A stretch of DNA of 43,358 bases from Gammaproteobacteria bacterium (lineage in GTDB: Bacteria; Pseudomonadota; Gammaproteobacteria; Pseudomonadales; Pseudomonadaceae), in contig JAHIWP010000012.1 in NCBI GenBank assembly GCA_018816095.1, positions 1 to 43,358 on the forward strand. Direction: 5' to 3'. Shown piece after piece: positions 43,234-43,358 of the stretch. Position numbers and translations under genes: made by a program. Each line of letters opens with the position of its first letter. Position 1 is the stretch's first letter. A model generated the notes under the pieces. That model had not been told where the DNA came from and ran no database searches. It saw only the letters and a list, made by a program, of their open reading frames with translations.

Positions 43234-43358
43234 ATGCTGCGCAAACTTTCACTGGCTCTTGCCGTGTCTTGTGCGACCAATGGAATGGTCTGGGCAGCTG
43301 AAGCGCCCTTGTCGACCAAAACCGACCTGGTCAGCGTCTACCAGGAAGCGGTGGACAA
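43234..43358 (+). CDS. opmH: TolC-family outer-membrane efflux protein, 5' end only
   Basis: Only the first 41 codons are in the window. They encode a signal peptide (MLRKLSLALAVSCATNGMVWA, cut near AEA) and the start of a TolC-type protein (TKTDLVSVYQEAVDN). By position and sequence it matches the P. aeruginosa TolC homologue OpmH (PA4974), which serves type I secretion and efflux pumps. AGGGA precedes the ATG, and a possible -10 (TAATAT) lies at about 43211. In E. coli tolC is the divergent neighbour of nudF, supporting the family call. Confidence 0.85.
   Translation, partial: MLRKLSLALAVSCATNGMVWAAEAPLSTKTDLVSVYQEAVD

Overview
This window looks like core chromosome of a Pseudomonas species, or a very close relative in the Pseudomonadaceae. 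From memory, gene content and order follow the P. aeruginosa PAO1 block from purA to the tolC homologue (about PA4938-PA4974). Pseudomonas-specific signs include hisZ in the purA operon, an RhdA-type rhodanese with a CQTHHRSG loop, and the FimW/FimX pair. I see no insertion sequence, prophage, integron, CRISPR array, rRNA or tRNA. Base composition is evenly GC-rich and nearly all the DNA is coding.

Region 1 (about 1-13133, minus strand) is a long superoperon: nnrD-tsaE-amiB-mutL-miaA-hfq-hflX-hflK-hflC-(yjeT remnant)-hisZ-purA. The order matches the classic E. coli nnrD-to-purA cluster, with hisZ added. It covers metabolite repair, tRNA modification (TsaE, MiaA), cell separation, mismatch repair, RNA chaperoning, ribosome rescue, control of membrane proteolysis, and histidine and purine synthesis. 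The small DUF2065 gene (yjeT) between hflC and hisZ appears frameshifted.

Region 2 (13194-22904) holds queG, a TRIC-like channel, orn, a membrane-anchored methyltransferase, rsgA, the flagellar stator genes motAB, an HDOD protein, rhdA and psd. A good FliA (sigma-28) promoter precedes motA. In E. coli, rsgA and psd are adjacent; here the stator, HDOD and rhodanese genes lie between them.

Region 3 (23129-30760) is a signalling block. It holds a PilZ-like protein (FimW homologue), FimX with REC, PAS, degenerate GGDEF and degenerate EAL domains, serB, and a divergent AhpA/YtjB-family membrane protein. The C-terminal part of that last protein reads like a decayed class III nucleotide cyclase. 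A PqiC-like lipoprotein follows.

Region 4 (30915-39350, minus strand) runs nudF-DUF1249-cpdA-yqiA-parE-(esterase-like)-(retropepsin-like)-parC. Both topoisomerase IV subunits are in one tightly packed run. nudF to parE is the same order as in E. coli, where tolC is also the divergent neighbour.

Region 5 (39518-43358) is a thiamin module: a TPP riboswitch, thiC, a strong terminator and a CytX-type transporter, followed by the start of a divergent tolC/opmH gene cut by the window edge. The thiamin genes sit between nudF and tolC.

No clearly new multi-gene system is visible. The best leads are the putative pseudo-cyclase beside serB, the broken yjeT, the methyltransferase with a four-helix membrane anchor, an imperfect 15-bp repeat array at the end of the aspartic protease gene, and the layout of the thiC-cytX leader and terminator.
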